64,000 bases of DNA from Trichoplax sp. H2 (GCA_003344405.1 NOWV01000008.1:682001-746000), one strand, 5' to 3'; positions 43,910-58,186 are shown, numbered from the stretch's first letter. Translations and numbers: made by a program. Notes: generated by a model from the letters alone, not told the origin.

Positions 43910-44182
43910 CTGAAGGAGTGTTTTCATTTTTAAGCTTTTTTTTGTTAATTTATTGCTGTATAGTTGTTTAAATTACAGTTAAGGCTTGTTTTATGGATGA
44001 CTATTCATTCATCAAGTCACGGTTTTTTTATGCTATACGCGTTTTATAGCTTATCCTACATTGTTTCTCCGATAGTAGCTTATAGTTACATCGAAACACG
44101 AGGAACAGCGTTTGCAATTTTTTTTGGCGTAGTCATCGTCGTTATTACCACTAGATTAGCTATCAGTAGTGAACACGATTAA
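43910..44182 (+). CDS. Possible small multi-pass membrane protein, 2 exons, unassigned
   Basis: An ORF preceded by an acceptor-like TTTAAATTACAG (ending 43979) encodes about 67 residues with two or three hydrophobic segments (FFMLYAFYSLSYIVSPIVAY and FAIFFGVVIVVITTRLAI) and a short polar tail SSEHD. A short upstream piece ATGTCTGAAGGA, followed by GTGTTT, could supply the start in phase. I do not recognise a family. It may be a real short protein or a chance hydrophobic frame in AT-rich DNA. Confidence 0.25.
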
Positions 44183-47100
44183 AGTGATGCAAAATAATGC
44201 TGTGACAGAAGCCGGCTGAAGAAAGGTTATTTCGAAAAGCCCACCTAAGGATTGCTTATTGTGATCAATTGTAAGGTGGTATACTGTACATTGAGAATTA
44301 ATAAAATTATAATGATCATTACAATTAATTAATGGCCTGTAATTTCCTGTTCTAATCTACTGTGAAATTTATGTTCTAGCTTAGGTTGGATGCCTTCTCA
44401 CTTTTTGTGATGCATGTCCTATGTTGATGGTGATTTTATTAAATTACTGTTATGAAAGCGCTATCTTAGCGTAGCAAAGTCGACTCAGATATTGAACAAA
44501 GTTGCGTGTAATAAAATCAAATGTAGCTATCACGGCTACATATATACCCTAATTTATCTGCTTGTTTAGAAGTTGGCAGTTTGCTACTTCTTTTTAACGG
44601 CTAGTTAGAACGGATCATTTTCAGACAATTGACATACCAAGAACGATTACGTTAATTACTCCCAAGTTTTCTGCATCGAGTGCGGTACCGACTAATTTAG
44701 CGTGAAAGTAAATTGATTTGCAATTTTTCTCCATGACTACTGCGAGCTTTCAACCGTTAGTCAAATAGCTGGAAATAGTCATATAGGATTTAGCATAAAA
44801 CTTGCTGCTAATAGTAAGTGAATTCTATTTTCTCCATGAAGTAATATAAAGGATTTCAAATTGAGAGTATAGAACTGTAAACTGAATCTCGAAAACTCTT
44901 TCCACAACTAGAGCGGAGGCTATCCTAGCACCTTTTTTTATCCGTCTATAGGGCTGCAGAGCATGACCGTTGATATGCAAACAAGTGATTTCTCTCGCAT
45001 CGATTACCATGCTACGAATAAACTTTCTCCTCTATCTAAAAATGATTCCATTTCACTAAGAGTATGAGAAAGATGGTTTTTAAAAATTGAGTTAGCGTTC
45101 TTTGCGCATTGCGTTCCGCTTGCAGTTTATCTGCCTACTTTATTTATTCCCCAACGAATTCATGTTAATAGATGCAATATTCTGGTTTTGTTCCAGTAAT
45201 CGTGGAAGGGAAATGAGTGAAAAAAAAAGGCGGTACTCGAATAAGATTTTCTTTTCACTAATGAATCATAACGAGTTACGACAGCTACGGAAACATAAGT
45301 AAAAATAATTTCTAGTACATCATGTTGGATGGAGTAACTATCTCCAAGGTGATAAAAAGTTGTCGATAGTGTAAAAGAAAAGTTTTCCATTTGCCTTGAT
45401 CAAGTCGACACGCCATGGTTATAGTGCATCATCGTGCGACACTGTACTTGGTACAAAGAACGCTCTACGCTAGCAAAAGCTCTTCTAGCTTGGTTGCAGC
45501 GGAAGAATTGACTGTTTTATTTTTTAACTTTCAATCGATAAGCAGAGCAAGCTAAAAACTATCAGTATTGCATGCAACTAATTAACAACAAGTAGAAATT
45601 TTCAAGTGCATAATCAGTTATCTTACCTCAGGAAAAGCAGACCTATATTCCAACAACTTGGCTCAGTTTTCACGTTGAAGGTTAAACTCTACTCACGTAA
45701 TCAAACGATTAGAATTGGGGTAATACTATCAAGGTGAAAAAAACCCTACCGTCAGTAATCATATTCAGTTGATTTTTCCGATGCTAATTTGTTGATGACG
45801 AAAATTTGATAGACGCCAATAGAATTCAAGGCTGAAGAATAACATTGTTATATTACTACTTTGATTGGCAGATACTATAATAGTATAGGCAACATTGCCA
45901 TAATTCTTTAACAGTATAATTGTTTTTATCTAGATAATAAACTATCATCATCAAGCATATTAATTAATTTACTCAATGCTAATTCCGATTGGCTTGATTA
46001 TACCTACATTGATAGTTAATATTTACCGTAACTCAGCATTTTGAATTAATTACTAATATAGCGTCTATTGTATAGTATGATCTTATTCAAGTATGAAATT
46101 GACTCTAAATTATTGTCTATTTAAGTTATGACTATTGGTAGGCCATCATAGTTTATAAATCGAGTATGATCCCAGTGATTTATAATTGTATTAGTATTCC
46201 AACTAATCTTACCTTAATGCCAGTATAGTATATTATTCCTTAATTATCTTTATTATCTGTATGCAAAAGTAGAACTACCGTCTAACAAAATAATATTTGC
46301 ATTGGTTTCTTACCAATAGATAGCATGTGGTTAAATAATCGAACTATTAAGAAAGAGTTGGTTAGATGATTTTGGAACGGGCCTGTAATATTGTAAACAT
46401 AGAATTAAGCAATGGTTAGTAAGTAAACCCTAACATGATGTGTTCAAATAGACGAACGCGAGAGTAACGGAATTGGAATAAAGAGCGTGTTAAATTGCAG
46501 CCTGAGGAAATGTCAAACTGCTTGAGACTTATATCACGATACACATTCTTTATTAAGTTAATCTTAACAGAAAGTAGGATTGATTAATAGAATGGCAATG
46601 GAGCTGGTTAACAGCAATATACGCGTATACTGTATATATATCTCTCTCTCTATATGTAATTCATAACTGAACATGGATACTAAATGAGTTATTTCCGCAT
46701 ACGACATTGCAGCTATCAGCGTATTGATAACGTGATAATCGATTTTCTTTCTACCCGGTGATTAAACGATGTCTACTACTGGTATCCGACAAAGTGAGCA
46801 CTATTTCACGATGTTAGCCACGTTTTAGGGTGCTTCGTTTCCGATTGATAAGTTGATTCCAAGGAGCTGAATTGAAACAATTTATCATTGGTCATGAAGT
46901 TGCGGATAATCTGGAACATATACTTTCTCAAGAGGAATGGACGACATTTTACAACAAATATTATATTTCGTCTTCGATATATTCTCCAGTAGTGAAATAA
47001 TGCCTCAATCATGAGTACAATCGTCTCAAGCTTTCTTCCTAATCTATTCTCCTGAGCTCAGTAGAGGTACAACTTAAATTAATTAGTATGTATAGCACTC

Positions 47101-48395
47101 TTCAAGTATACAGTATTTGGTAGTGTATTTAACATGCTGTTGCAGTAAAGTTAATTCTCATTACATTCTACTGTAGCTCATATTAGTAATTCCAATACTA
47201 AATAAGAATTTAACTTCAATTAAGCACGGCACTACAACTGTATACGAGTGTTGGTTCTTTCTCTACTCATATACTTGCACTAGTCTTGATGATATACTAC
47301 AATTCAACGCAGCGCCTGCAATCACGAAATCACTCGTAATATTGGCAATCAGAAATTATATAATAATAAGAGTCATAACTTATGATATACTGTATCAAGA
47401 GTGTATCATTAATATTCACGTTACTCTATTGTCGCTATTTCACGTTTTACAGCAATTCAATTTTAGTTTACTATTGCTTTCGGTACCCATAGTAGACACA
47501 TAGTTACAAATTGTGCCTATGCTGGAATTTGAGTACGGCATTGCATCGATTCTGTATTGTGAGATTAGCAGCATGATGTTGATAATTATTTGTCAATTTA
47601 TTCTAGGTGTTGATAGATACATGGGCCACTGGATGCTACACCTTGATAAATGCTATCTTTGACCTGAGTAAAATTGTAGGATAGCTCATATTGATTAAGG
47701 ATCGCTCCTATTTGCAAGCAGAATATCACTACCATGGTAAACTTCAGTTAGTCCTGCCCGATTCGCAAAGACAGTTTCAACAGCTCCTGAAAGTAGGTAG
47801 CAAATGATGCAATACAGTAGCTCAGGTTCAAGTTACTCTAGTCGCCATTCATAAGGCTAAACTAAACGCCATAGGTAATGCAACAGGCTATTAAAAGGCA
47901 TGATATCCACTTGTCATGGAATCTATGGTAGTTAACATCATACTGCTATTAATAATGTAATGAACAATCGTTAGGAGTGCAGCGTTATGGTCGAGTTACG
48001 AATTTGCTCGATACAATGCATTGGTGTTAGACGACTTGATCACAGTATCGCATTGTACGGGTATATTATTTGATGGATGGATATAAATGAATTCTAAATT
48101 TGAACCTAGTTGTTTTACACTTTAAAATGATTTAAATAGATTGGCTTAACACTGCATAAAAATAATGAATTTTGAAGTATCGTAAGTCTTTCGATACGAT
48201 CTTCAAAATCATAGACTGTTATCCATTAGGATTCGTATTTAGTATACGATTAGTAATAATGGCATTCAGTTCTAATAGATGATTATGAATACGACTATAA
48301 CTTGATTTGTATAAAACCTATGCAATAATAATTCTGTTTATATGTTTATGATTAAACTACTTATTGCTGCTTACATTGTCATAAAAAAGAGATAC

Positions 48396-48740
48396 TGTTG
48401 CTGCAGTGTATTCAATCGAACATTAAACTGCATAAAAAATTTGGTGATTCAAGCCCCTCTTGCTGATGAGAGCTGTAAGCAGGCTACCGTAAAAAACTAG
48501 AAACTTGACTATTGCTACTGTGTATTCAATCGAAGATTAAACTACATGAAAAATGTGATGATTCAAGCCCCTCTTGCTGATGAGAGCTGCAAGCAGGCTG
48601 CCGTAAAAAATTAGAAACTTGACTGTTGCTGCAGTGTATTCAATCGAAGATTAAACTGCATAAAAAAATGTGATGATTCAAGCCTCTCTTGCTGATGAAA
48701 GCTGCAAGCAGGCTGCCGTAAAAAATTAGAAACTTGATAA
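48396..48740. repeat. Tandem repeat, ~114-bp unit, 3 copies
   Basis: Units share GTGTATTCAATCGAAGATTA, GATGATTCAAGCCCCTCTTG and AAGCAGGCTGCCGTAAAAAA, spaced about 114 bp apart (near 48442, 48556 and 48671). High identity indicates recent duplication. No gene relation seen. Confidence 0.9.
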
Positions 48741-50462
48741 ACCAAGTTAAAGGCAATACAAAATTTCTATTAGGGTCCCAGTATATGAAATTCAATTTAA
48801 TATTCAAGCAGAGGGTAGAGGCTGTTAATTTCGATTTCATGGATAGCCTACCGTCTAAATGTAGAGTATAGAAGGGATCATATGCGTTTCCAATTTAACA
48901 TTAGTCAAGCAAAAGAACTGTCCAAAGTGACTACTGTACTGAATATTAATTAGTATACTATTACCGTGCAATAGTTGCAAATTACATTTAAGCACTACCA
49001 CATAGAGATCGTCAAATTATAAATTCAACTCCAGTGCTATCCATATGGACTATATACTTATGCTATTAATGCATAACAGCATACATATATGGTATAGTAG
49101 ATGGTTCGCCGCGAGAAATGAGCACTTTTAATACATCACTCAGTCAGGATATTGTGTAGCTGGAACGAAAGGCTTTTAGTTTAATTTAAATTTGGACGAT
49201 GAATGCTATACTGTACATTTAATGGACAATAATTACAATATAAAGACGTCATTATTCAGAGTTGTTGTCATGGATTCTACTGGACAGTAGAACTATAATA
49301 TGATATAGTAGTGTATATCGATGTTTGCACAGTAATTCTTCACGATTGTCAGCGGCGTGTCTTGCTGATTACAAGACTACTTTAAGCATTGATGACTATC
49401 GCCGATATTAAAATGATCGATTGGTCATTTTCGTAATTCTTTACATTATTGGCATGAATTTGTCTTTGGACAATATTAATCTCTTTCAATAGTGTAAAAG
49501 CCGCAAAAGAATTACATCGACAATCAATTTAAGCGCATTATATTGAAGTTTGCTGACGTACAGGAAGTACAAGACACAATAAGTAGTAGACAAAGTTCTA
49601 AGAATGAAAATGTGTCAAATTTATGAGAAATTAGGTCATATTGTAGATTAAGGATGTCTACATGGAAGTATATTATATCAATTGATAATTCATTCATAGA
49701 TTAATGAAGAAAATTAGGCATATCAAGGATCATTCTATCTTGTACTGTAGGATGTCAGCTCTGATTTATAGCATACTTTGCAACAGTTGCTGAATTAATG
49801 TTATTTTATTGTAACAATTTACCAACGTTAACAAGTATAGCACTGCATAAATTCATAGAATACGAACTGAAAGAGGAATACAAGATACAGAGCCATTTGG
49901 TGAAATGAGAAAGTTTAACGAGATACGATGGCATCTGCAATAATATAATGAGATTGGATCTTAACGTATATTATTCAACAGAAGAGGCTACTTTGGTTTT
50001 AATTATCCTGTTTGAATTGCGATACTGTACTAATGATTCAATGATGAGAAACAATAGGTTAGAGCAAATTCCATGAAGACTATTGGAATAATAAATCAAA
50101 GAAAGATCTGCTAATATGCATTAAAGATGTTAAATCGATACGAATTCAAATAAATATTATTATGACAATGATTCGCATCTCCTACATGATCAACCGAAAT
50201 AATCGTTCAATATCGACTGATTTACTCGAACTTCAGTAGCAAGTGCACACTGCAACATACGAGTATGTATCGCTACAAATGATGCTAGTGGGCAGATAAT
50301 TCATTAACGGTAATGCTGCCTTTCACTTGTATTGCTTAACTAGATTGGTCTAAAAACTTGTCAACGTTGACTACGATAGCTAGATGATAACACAATACTG
50401 TTTTTTTAATCAATTTTACAGTTACCGATATGAATTAAGGGGTGATATTGGGTTAGCCGTAC

Positions 50463-51720
50463 TTATAAATTGTTTTCATTACCATCGGACTTGGAACTGC
50501 CGCCTTTCCCTTTGACTAACAGTTCGTCCCAGTCGGGCCAATATTTATTTTTCATCCGATCGCAGAATTGGCTCAAATTGGGGTACTTGTTGACAAGCAA
50601 CTCAGTGGTCCAGTGATGATCAGGCATATCGTATAGCAACTGTGCAAGAAAGCCAAACATGGTAGCATCGATTACTGTTGCCTGATCGCCCATAAAATAT
50701 GGCTTTTTGCCAAGAAGTTGTGAACAGGCATGTAGATCGGTCTCGCCAATGCTATGGATTTCCTCATTGGAGTGCCTACCAATGCCGTGAGACCACATAT
50801 AGCCTGTAATTTTTCGCCGTAGGGTTAACTTTAGGAGGAAGTGTAAAGCTTTAGGAACATGAATTGCTTGCAAAAACCAGGGAAAATTTTCCACTATTCG
50901 CCCTTGAACGATCGTAGCCCTATGTGAATACAGATAATTTTGCAGTTCATTAGAGAAGCTAATTTACACTACTTGTATGCGTTGTACAATCTCAAGCCAT
51001 GGATACTGTATCGCAAGTTATCGATGCATGATTTTAGTCGTGGCTCTACTGCGTACTTCTAGTGCAGCTGGCACACGATGGTCAATTTAATACAACAAAT
51101 TCGATTCATAAGGAATATGCGAAGGGTATAGCTTAATTTGGATGATACTCCATCAATGTACTGTATGTACTGTATACCTTAGGTTAAATTAGTCATTTCA
51201 TGCTGTCACATCAATTTGGGAATTTTTGATTGCAAATAATACGACAGTATGATATCCCTTACTCATGAATTCATAAAGTTAATTCAATCTACCGTGGTCT
51301 TGTTTAACTTTAGCCTATAACGTGTGGGTGTGTAGCAATTTACTTAGTAGCATATCGAATCGGTCATCGTATCTATTATAGCCAATCATTACAATCATCT
51401 CGTTACCAGATTGTGTTCTCTTCCATCATTTTCATGAATGCTCGTGAAATACCCTTCTCTTCCTCGCTTAAATCTGCATCAAGAAATCGATTGAATTTTT
51501 TCTGCAAATATTCTACACAAAATGATGAATCAGCCACGGCGTCTCCTTGACAATGAATCCAAGGAATCTTGCCCTTTTTTGAAAATTTACTTCGATGATC
51601 GCATTGATATTGGATATCAGCCATCCTCAAAAATGTCTCCAACTTGAGGACAAATGGAGATTGGCTGGGGATAGCTGATGCACGAGGGAAAGAATACACG
51701 ATTACTTTGTCAGCGGTCAT
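50463..51720 (-). CDS. FAXC / metaxin-like protein, 2 exons, 256 aa
   Basis: Exons 51720-51407 and 50919-50463 join in phase (TG + G) to give 256 aa. It belongs to the failed-axon-connections/metaxin group of GST-fold proteins. The N-terminal thioredoxin-like part shows YSFPRASAIPSQSPFVLKLE, then LRMADIQY and GKIPWIHC (residues about 9-57). EEKGISRAFMKMMEENTIW leads into the GST-C-like helical part with HGIGRHSNEEI, DLHACSQLLG, YFMGDQATVIDATMFGFLAQ and KYWPDWDELL. The match to human FAXC is clear over the shared core, but the long acidic C-terminal tail of human FAXC is absent. In animals the family acts in axon development and mitochondrial/membrane biology; the biochemical role is unsettled. 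No membrane segment is obvious. Confidence 0.9.
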
Positions 51721-54700
51721 TTTCCAACATGTAATTGATCAACGATAAAGCCAATTTTTGCTACCAATCGCTCTAAATGCTAAATAATGCCGATTGGATG
51801 GATATGCAATGGTCGCTCAAGCCTAGTTTCCAACGAGCTGCTGCAGCAAGAATCGTCAGCAGGTTCAAACTTGCAATCAGGCCTTTAAATACCAACTATT
51901 TACAGACGGACAGATATCGAGTGCTGGACTTGCAGTATCGTGTTTCATGTAGGAGTACTGGCCAACAACGCCAAACTACTATAAGTTCAAAAGTGTTATG
52001 CTTGACATCACTCAACAATGTAACTGCCCCTCAACATGTACGTCGGGTCTACTACACTACTGGACAGTGTTCAGTACATGATGTCCTCTGGTAGGTGGTA
52101 TTACCCATACAGAACCCTAGCAGAAAAAGACCCAAAGGCGACAAACTTACGTCACAGTTGCCCAACACGCTGAGTCATGGTGTTAATTAGATCAGCTGTC
52201 AATCACTCGGTTTCCCATCATGCGTGAGCTAAACCTCTTTAATATGGAGGTTATACTATACTGCTGGAGTCGTAGTTGGTATTTTAACAACACAGTAGTA
52301 ACTTAAGCTATTCTTGACCTCCATGATTCCCAATGGCATGTTCATGCTTGTTTAGATACAAATTATTTAATTTATTCGTTATGGATTGATACAGGTTAAA
52401 CCTGCTGACTGCTCTCATCGACGCGCATACTATTTAGTACAGTAGAAGTACGTGACAATTTCCTATGTAAACACAACTAGTCACCGACAGCGCCTGCTTT
52501 AGCAGCTCATTTTAGTGCAATGTTATCGCCGTTTACTTCCCTTCCTTTCCTTGCATAGTCCCTGCCATCATTTTTGACTGTGACATACGAAGTTCTTGCT
52601 TCGGGCAATAGGAATACAATCGGCCAATTTGGATAATAATTTTATAGAAGCGCATAGTGTTCCATTTTACTGGTGCAACGCCTTGGAGTGATGCGCGTAT
52701 ACAAATTTTTATACGCAACAGAAAATACAACTTACTTACAGTTAGTCCTTTAGTACCGTATACTGTATTTTAGAATTAGACGAGCTTTATATGTACAAGT
52801 GATCTCATTGCTGATGCCTATGCATGCTGCTGCATACGTTGATATAATTACAAAATTCAAAGAAGCATATTTTATACAAAATGATCGAAAATGGCCAATC
52901 ATTAAAATTAATCACGCCAACATGATTAGCTCTAGTCTTTATTTTTTTATTATAAATGTCTATGCAGTAGCATACATTTCACTTTCCGCTGGAATGAACA
53001 CTAGACCCGACCACTTCGATATATATATTTTTTTCTTACACTTGGCTGAAACTGTTCTGTGCACTAATTACTTCTACGGCGCAAGATTAACTTGCAGTGA
53101 ATAAATAAATGTATCATATTAAATAGTGAATATCAATATATACGGGCAATATATATATAATACAATGGCCGGGCCTAGGTGAACGTATACACTTGTGTAT
53201 GTATGGATTGGCGTGCAATCGAAATTACACTATTTCTTTGATAAAACTGTAGTAAATAACGGCTATGAAAGGCAAATCAAATTCTATATATCGTAAACCA
53301 TATGTAATCATGCGTACAATAGACTAATTGTCGTCTATTCAGTTTATTATACACTGTATGAAGGACATCAGTATTATAATTATGTATTAATGATCAAATT
53401 ATTACACAATTCATTTCTTTATTCGTAGGCCATATTTGCAACAGTGTACTACCATGGACTACTAATAATTTCTAGTAAAGTAGTATGATAAATAAATATG
53501 CATGCCGCAAGATTCAATTTTCGAATTAATATTTAATTACGCAGGATACATAGTTATCAATGTATAGCAGATAATTCGATTATACGCATAGTAGCACTGG
53601 CATAGCTAGCACTTTTTCTGACCAGTTCAAGTATTTGAACGGTAGGTTTACTAGTTTATTATGATGAATGATGGTATTTAATAATACATTCAATCGTAGT
53701 GCTACTAGCATATAACAATTCAACACTGTAGCCAATCGTGTAATATTTACCCGCAAACTAATATGTACTTGCACATAAATGTAATATAGATACCAGTTTA
53801 CTAGATACTATAGTACTTTGATGTTTGAACTAAGTTAATAAAGCGTACGTGTTTATTTAGTTGCAAGTTGTCATCTTCCTTGTACGGATACATTACGTAC
53901 AACGAGCATTCTTGATGTGCCCGTGTATTCAGAAACGTATCGCAAAATAAAAAAGCTTAAATTAGTGTCTTCGGTAATACTATATTAACTTAATACCGTT
54001 ATCAATCTCAGTCCGCGCAATCGTTTCATTTCTTTGCATATCACAGGTATTTTGTTGATATCCAATTTTCCTTTTAAAACACAGCGTCTAGCCCTAACCG
54101 CAGCACACGGAATCTACAACACTTGAGGACGCACGGTTTTTCTCTAAAATATAAAAACCTCGCAAATCTGGTCTCTACCGTACATTTGTTAGAAAATGTA
54201 ATTTCGAATCCGTTCCACATTAACTGACTCAGCTTTCAATATCAACATTTTTATTACCTTTGTAAAAATATTAACACTCGTTCGGATATTTACGTAGATA
54301 CAGAAGCGATTAAAAGAAAGCAATCACTACACAATACAAAGATGGAATTGATAATGTTAAAAAATGGAGTGGAACGAATTTCAAGCTGTCAAACACGGAA
54401 TTTCTTTAATATGGAGTGTGCATCTTTGAATACAGATTTCGTAAATTTGAGACTGAAAAGGAAGAGCTAACTGATGACCTTCATATGTTGCCTAACAATT
54501 GAAATTGTAATTTATCACATATTTAATAAGCCACGATAAGATTTTTAATCTCGCTACTGCCCAATACATTTACACGTTTTTTACTATTAGAATTGCAATT
54601 GTTCATAAACCAATCAAGTGACTGCTATCTCTCAAGTTGCTTTTATCATACTGTATCTAGAATTTAATTAAATGTACGTTCAGTACAGCACGCGTATTTA

Positions 54701-55444
54701 CGGTAGCTATTCACTGTTGATTGTAGGTAAATTACATAGGTATATTTCGAATAAATTTTAAGATGCATACGTTAAATATAGTAGGATCAAGAGTCCATTT
54801 AGTGAATATTTTGTTATGTAATTATATGCATAGCGCTATGCAAAATTACGATTTTAACCGTAACAAGTGTAACAGTACTTACAGTAACATGTTGTATGAA
54901 TTTAAATTTGATATGTGATGTCGTAAATGGTAAACTCTAATAAGCATATATTATAGTTTAGAAATGCGCACCATTGGCGCGGTAATTAATACAAACCATT
55001 GGAATCAAGAATTCATAATATAATTACAAGATATCTCCGATATGATATTAGATTGACTTCAAAGTATAAACATTACTGAAGCTCCAGCCATTGACGTAGG
55101 CATTAAGGTTAACTACTCTTAGCTTCTTATAGTAATGAATCAAACAATGTATAGTTGATTTGGTTCAATATTGGATCAGCAATTACAGTACTATACTCAT
55201 ATAGTTTACTTCTGTTGAACAAATATCAAATCCTCAACAGAAGGATACTACTGAATATGAATCACTCCTTTTAGATGAGTGATTCAGACATAAATTATGG
55301 ATACCTCAGAATCGTAAACAGTATAATCTTAATCCCAGTTATGGAAGGAATTTAAATCCATAATCAATTGAACATCTCCGTTGCTTATTTTTTACAGGAT
55401 ATCGACGTCATTATAGCCAATCATTTTGTAAAGGAATTGTATGT
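51721..55444. other. Between FAXC-like and RNF185; no confident gene
   Basis: Contains the FAXC-like 5' flank and AT-rich sequence. ORFs at 51777-52094 and 52799-53104 (+) lack family resemblance and no splice chain was found. Confidence 0.45.
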
Positions 55445-58186
55445 TTAGGCAAGCATGAGAAAGAAAAACGAAATAAGAACAACCATAAAGAAAACTTCTG
55501 ATAAAAATCGCTCATTCTGCTCCTGTTCTGTTTGGGGACGTTGTTGGTCTGCTATACGTAAATCATAGATCAATTAGACAATAAAATTTAGTTCTCATAG
55601 AGATTTTCAATATTCCAACTTCCGTATTGAGTATGTAAGAATGAAATCACCTCCATGATTTGTTCCAAAGTTCTATGATAAGACGGATAAAAATGTTGGT
55701 AAGTTATTGATTGACAATTTTAGTCATAAACTATGAATCATGGTGGTGTGCTTATGGCACCACTATGTAAAATCGTACTTATGCACAACTTTGAACTGGT
55801 GCTTACCGTTGAAAAGTAACCAAACGGAAAGGCGCCAATCCCGAAAGAAACCTGAAAGTTATCACCCCAAAAATTTTGAAATGGCTGAAAAAAAAGAAGA
55901 AAAGGTGTTAGCCGCTTACTGTAATTAGCATGCTGCCGAAGCAGTGTGTAATATTAAGGCCTTATTCTGTTACTAGTAAAGTCGTGTCTGTTTCAAAGGA
56001 TCTGTTGAAGTAATCTGACTAGTAAATTGATTGGAACGCGGCGACAATCACCACTAGTAAGACATTGATTGGAGTTGGAGAGAATTGTGAAAAAAATCAT
56101 AGTTTAGCCAACAAAAGATATACCCCTTGATTTTCAGGCTCAGACCTAATTCCTGACGGCCTTGGAGGAGTTTTCTCTCTAAAAATGATAACAATTATAA
56201 ATTATGATGAAAGTGAAATTATTGGCATGTCGATATTGCCCCTGAGATCAAAACTGAACACATCAAGTATCATTAGGAACATTCATCTACAGTACTGACA
56301 CTAATCCCTACAACACTTAAATTACTGAAGAAGTTACCATATTAACATACAACATGACGAATTGTTGAACATAGCTGGATATTAGCAGTCCTTTTATTAG
56401 TATTTTTATGTAGCATACCTAGGGTCTTGATTGGCGCAACCACGACCATATAATGGAATGACTTTGTCGCGACTGATAGCTGCTTTACATACCGGACAAA
56501 CTTTATTATTAGGCCTTGTTTCTAGCCACTAAGGAAGAAAGATTAGCAAGGGTTAATTCAAAGAGTTCAATATTGCAGCGCTATCTATAGTAAAGGGGTT
56601 CAATACGAAGTGGATTGCAACGGAGCTACGACTAACCGTGTGTAAGCAAGGCCAGCTAGTATTGATCGAAGATATTGACGGATACCGGTTAATAGAAGAA
56701 ACAAGGAAATCACAACTAAGTTTCAACGTCACGACAGTACAGTAGGCTAATCTGTACCATAGCGGTAGTTTTGACAACAGCTCTTGTAAATGAAATCACA
56801 TCAAGTCAAGCTTGCTTGGGGCATTGACTATAGTATCTATCTACAAGATGAGTTTTTCTTAACTTCTAGTGAGTACTGTATTGGTCAACAGATTCATAAA
56901 ATGGTGTCCCTTCTTTCGATTAAGAATAATGCAATTATTATTTTATGTAACGTTATGATTGATCTTACTTTTCCTGTAGTAATAACCAGGATTTACGCTG
57001 TGTACAGTATATTGTAATTTAATGCTTGAGTATAGTACATGTATTAGAATAAGTTGCTACTGTTGTCAATGTTGTCTGTATACGGTATCAGCTCATGAAA
57101 AAATAGCATTTGCTACGAATAAGTCTGTCCTATCGTAGCCGAATCTACTGCACCATCAATGGAATTGATCCTCCTCAATCTTTCAATGAGTTGATTGATG
57201 ATGCTTCGTGATGAGCCAATCACCGAATACTGCCATATTAATACGGTAGTGGAGAATTTAGGGTACCCCATGGATATAGTGTCAAAATGTAGTCCAGTCG
57301 GTACAGCATTATGTGATGAGATTACGAATTGACTACAGTAGTGTGATGTAGGCGAAAAGAAGAGCTAGATTTGCACTAGTCCCATCAAGCCTACGCGTAA
57401 TACACAACGAATATGCTGCAAGCCTTGCAGTGCAAGGTTAACTCCACCAATGATGACGTGATACGCTGTTGACGAAACTGGTTCATTTCTATTTTTACTG
57501 TTACTCACTAATTCATGGAAAGATAGGTTTGATTTCCAAGGTGTAAGTGTTGCGCTACCATACGGATAAGATTGAAATTGTAACTACAGTACCCGGCAAA
57601 GGATTGGCATTCAGAGTAAAGAGAGACTATGGTGTCGAGATATTACTATACACTGTATCTCAAGGCGAGCACTGCTATTGCAATTCATTGACGATTAAAC
57701 TTTAGTCTACGTGCTTGACTATCAGTTGATTTGCCTACGTCGGCCAACAGCTAAGGCAACTGCTGTAGGTATTGATACAAATACCTTTGATATGCGTTTC
57801 TCTTGGCAACTCTCGATCTACGTCAAGCTTATTGTATCGTTTGTCATGAAAGACTACATACGATCTATGATGTAACAACAGGGCGAAAAAATAGATTGGC
57901 ACTGCAGAGTGTTCGGTAATGGAAGATGTTTCTGCCCTGTTGTATCTGCATTGGACGTCGAGTGGAAAGAAACAATATTGGCTACCAAGATAGCGATGAT
58001 GAGAAGTGATACTTACCAAAACAAGTGACCACAGAAACTAACTACTGCATCTTTGGCTGTATCCAGACATATGTTGCATTCGAAATTTGCTTGAGCACTA
58101 TCTTCATTTTCATTGCTTTCCGTGTTGGAGTTGGTTCCGGCGTTATTACTACTATTATTGTGAGAGGCCGAACTGGCGGACGCCAT
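55445..58186 (-). CDS. RNF185: RNF185/RNF5-type ER-membrane RING E3 ubiquitin ligase, 7 exons, 186 aa
   Basis: Exons in transcript order: 58186-58017, 56655-56637 (19 nt), 56528-56419, 56178-56124, 55884-55807, 55672-55651 (22 nt), 55551-55445; 561 nt, all in phase. The ER-anchored E3 acts in ER-associated degradation. A Ser/Asn-rich N-terminus precedes [20 protein letters not shown], then C-W-P-C-L-H-T-W and [20 protein letters not shown]; together these supply all eight C3HC4 zinc ligands, residues about 36-80. Two C-terminal hydrophobic segments follow: [15 protein letters not shown] and [18 protein letters not shown], ending the protein, as in RNF5/RNF185. The internal ATG at 58186 (MASASSAS) is chosen over the one at 58228 because the family starts there. 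A palindrome-rich tandem array begins just upstream. Human RNF185 is 192 aa; RNF5 and RNF185 cannot be separated here. Confidence 0.95.
56656..58016 (-). other. Intron 1 of RNF185 (1361 bp)
   Basis: Donor TG/GTAAGT and acceptor ATACTAG bound an intron with no coding sequence that I can recognise; the ORF at 57735-58019 on the minus strand runs across the splice site and is a by-product. Confidence 0.7.

Larger units (their letters stand above)
42768..50462. other. 7.7-kb stretch without a confident gene
   Basis: AT-rich sequence with short ORFs only. It contains the GGT 5' flank (42768-43300), a possible membrane-protein ORF at 43910-44182, a TA/TC microsatellite at 46638-46655, and a 114-bp tandem repeat at 48396-48740. 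I could not chain ORFs into a conserved protein. Confidence 0.45.

Noticed and set aside
46638-46655. TA/TC microsatellite as a possible TATA promoter
   Set aside because: Simple repeat with no adjacent coding sequence.
52799-53104. 101-codon plus-strand ORF with hydrophobic stretches
   Set aside because: AT-rich DNA yields hydrophobic frames by chance; no splice signals or family resemblance.
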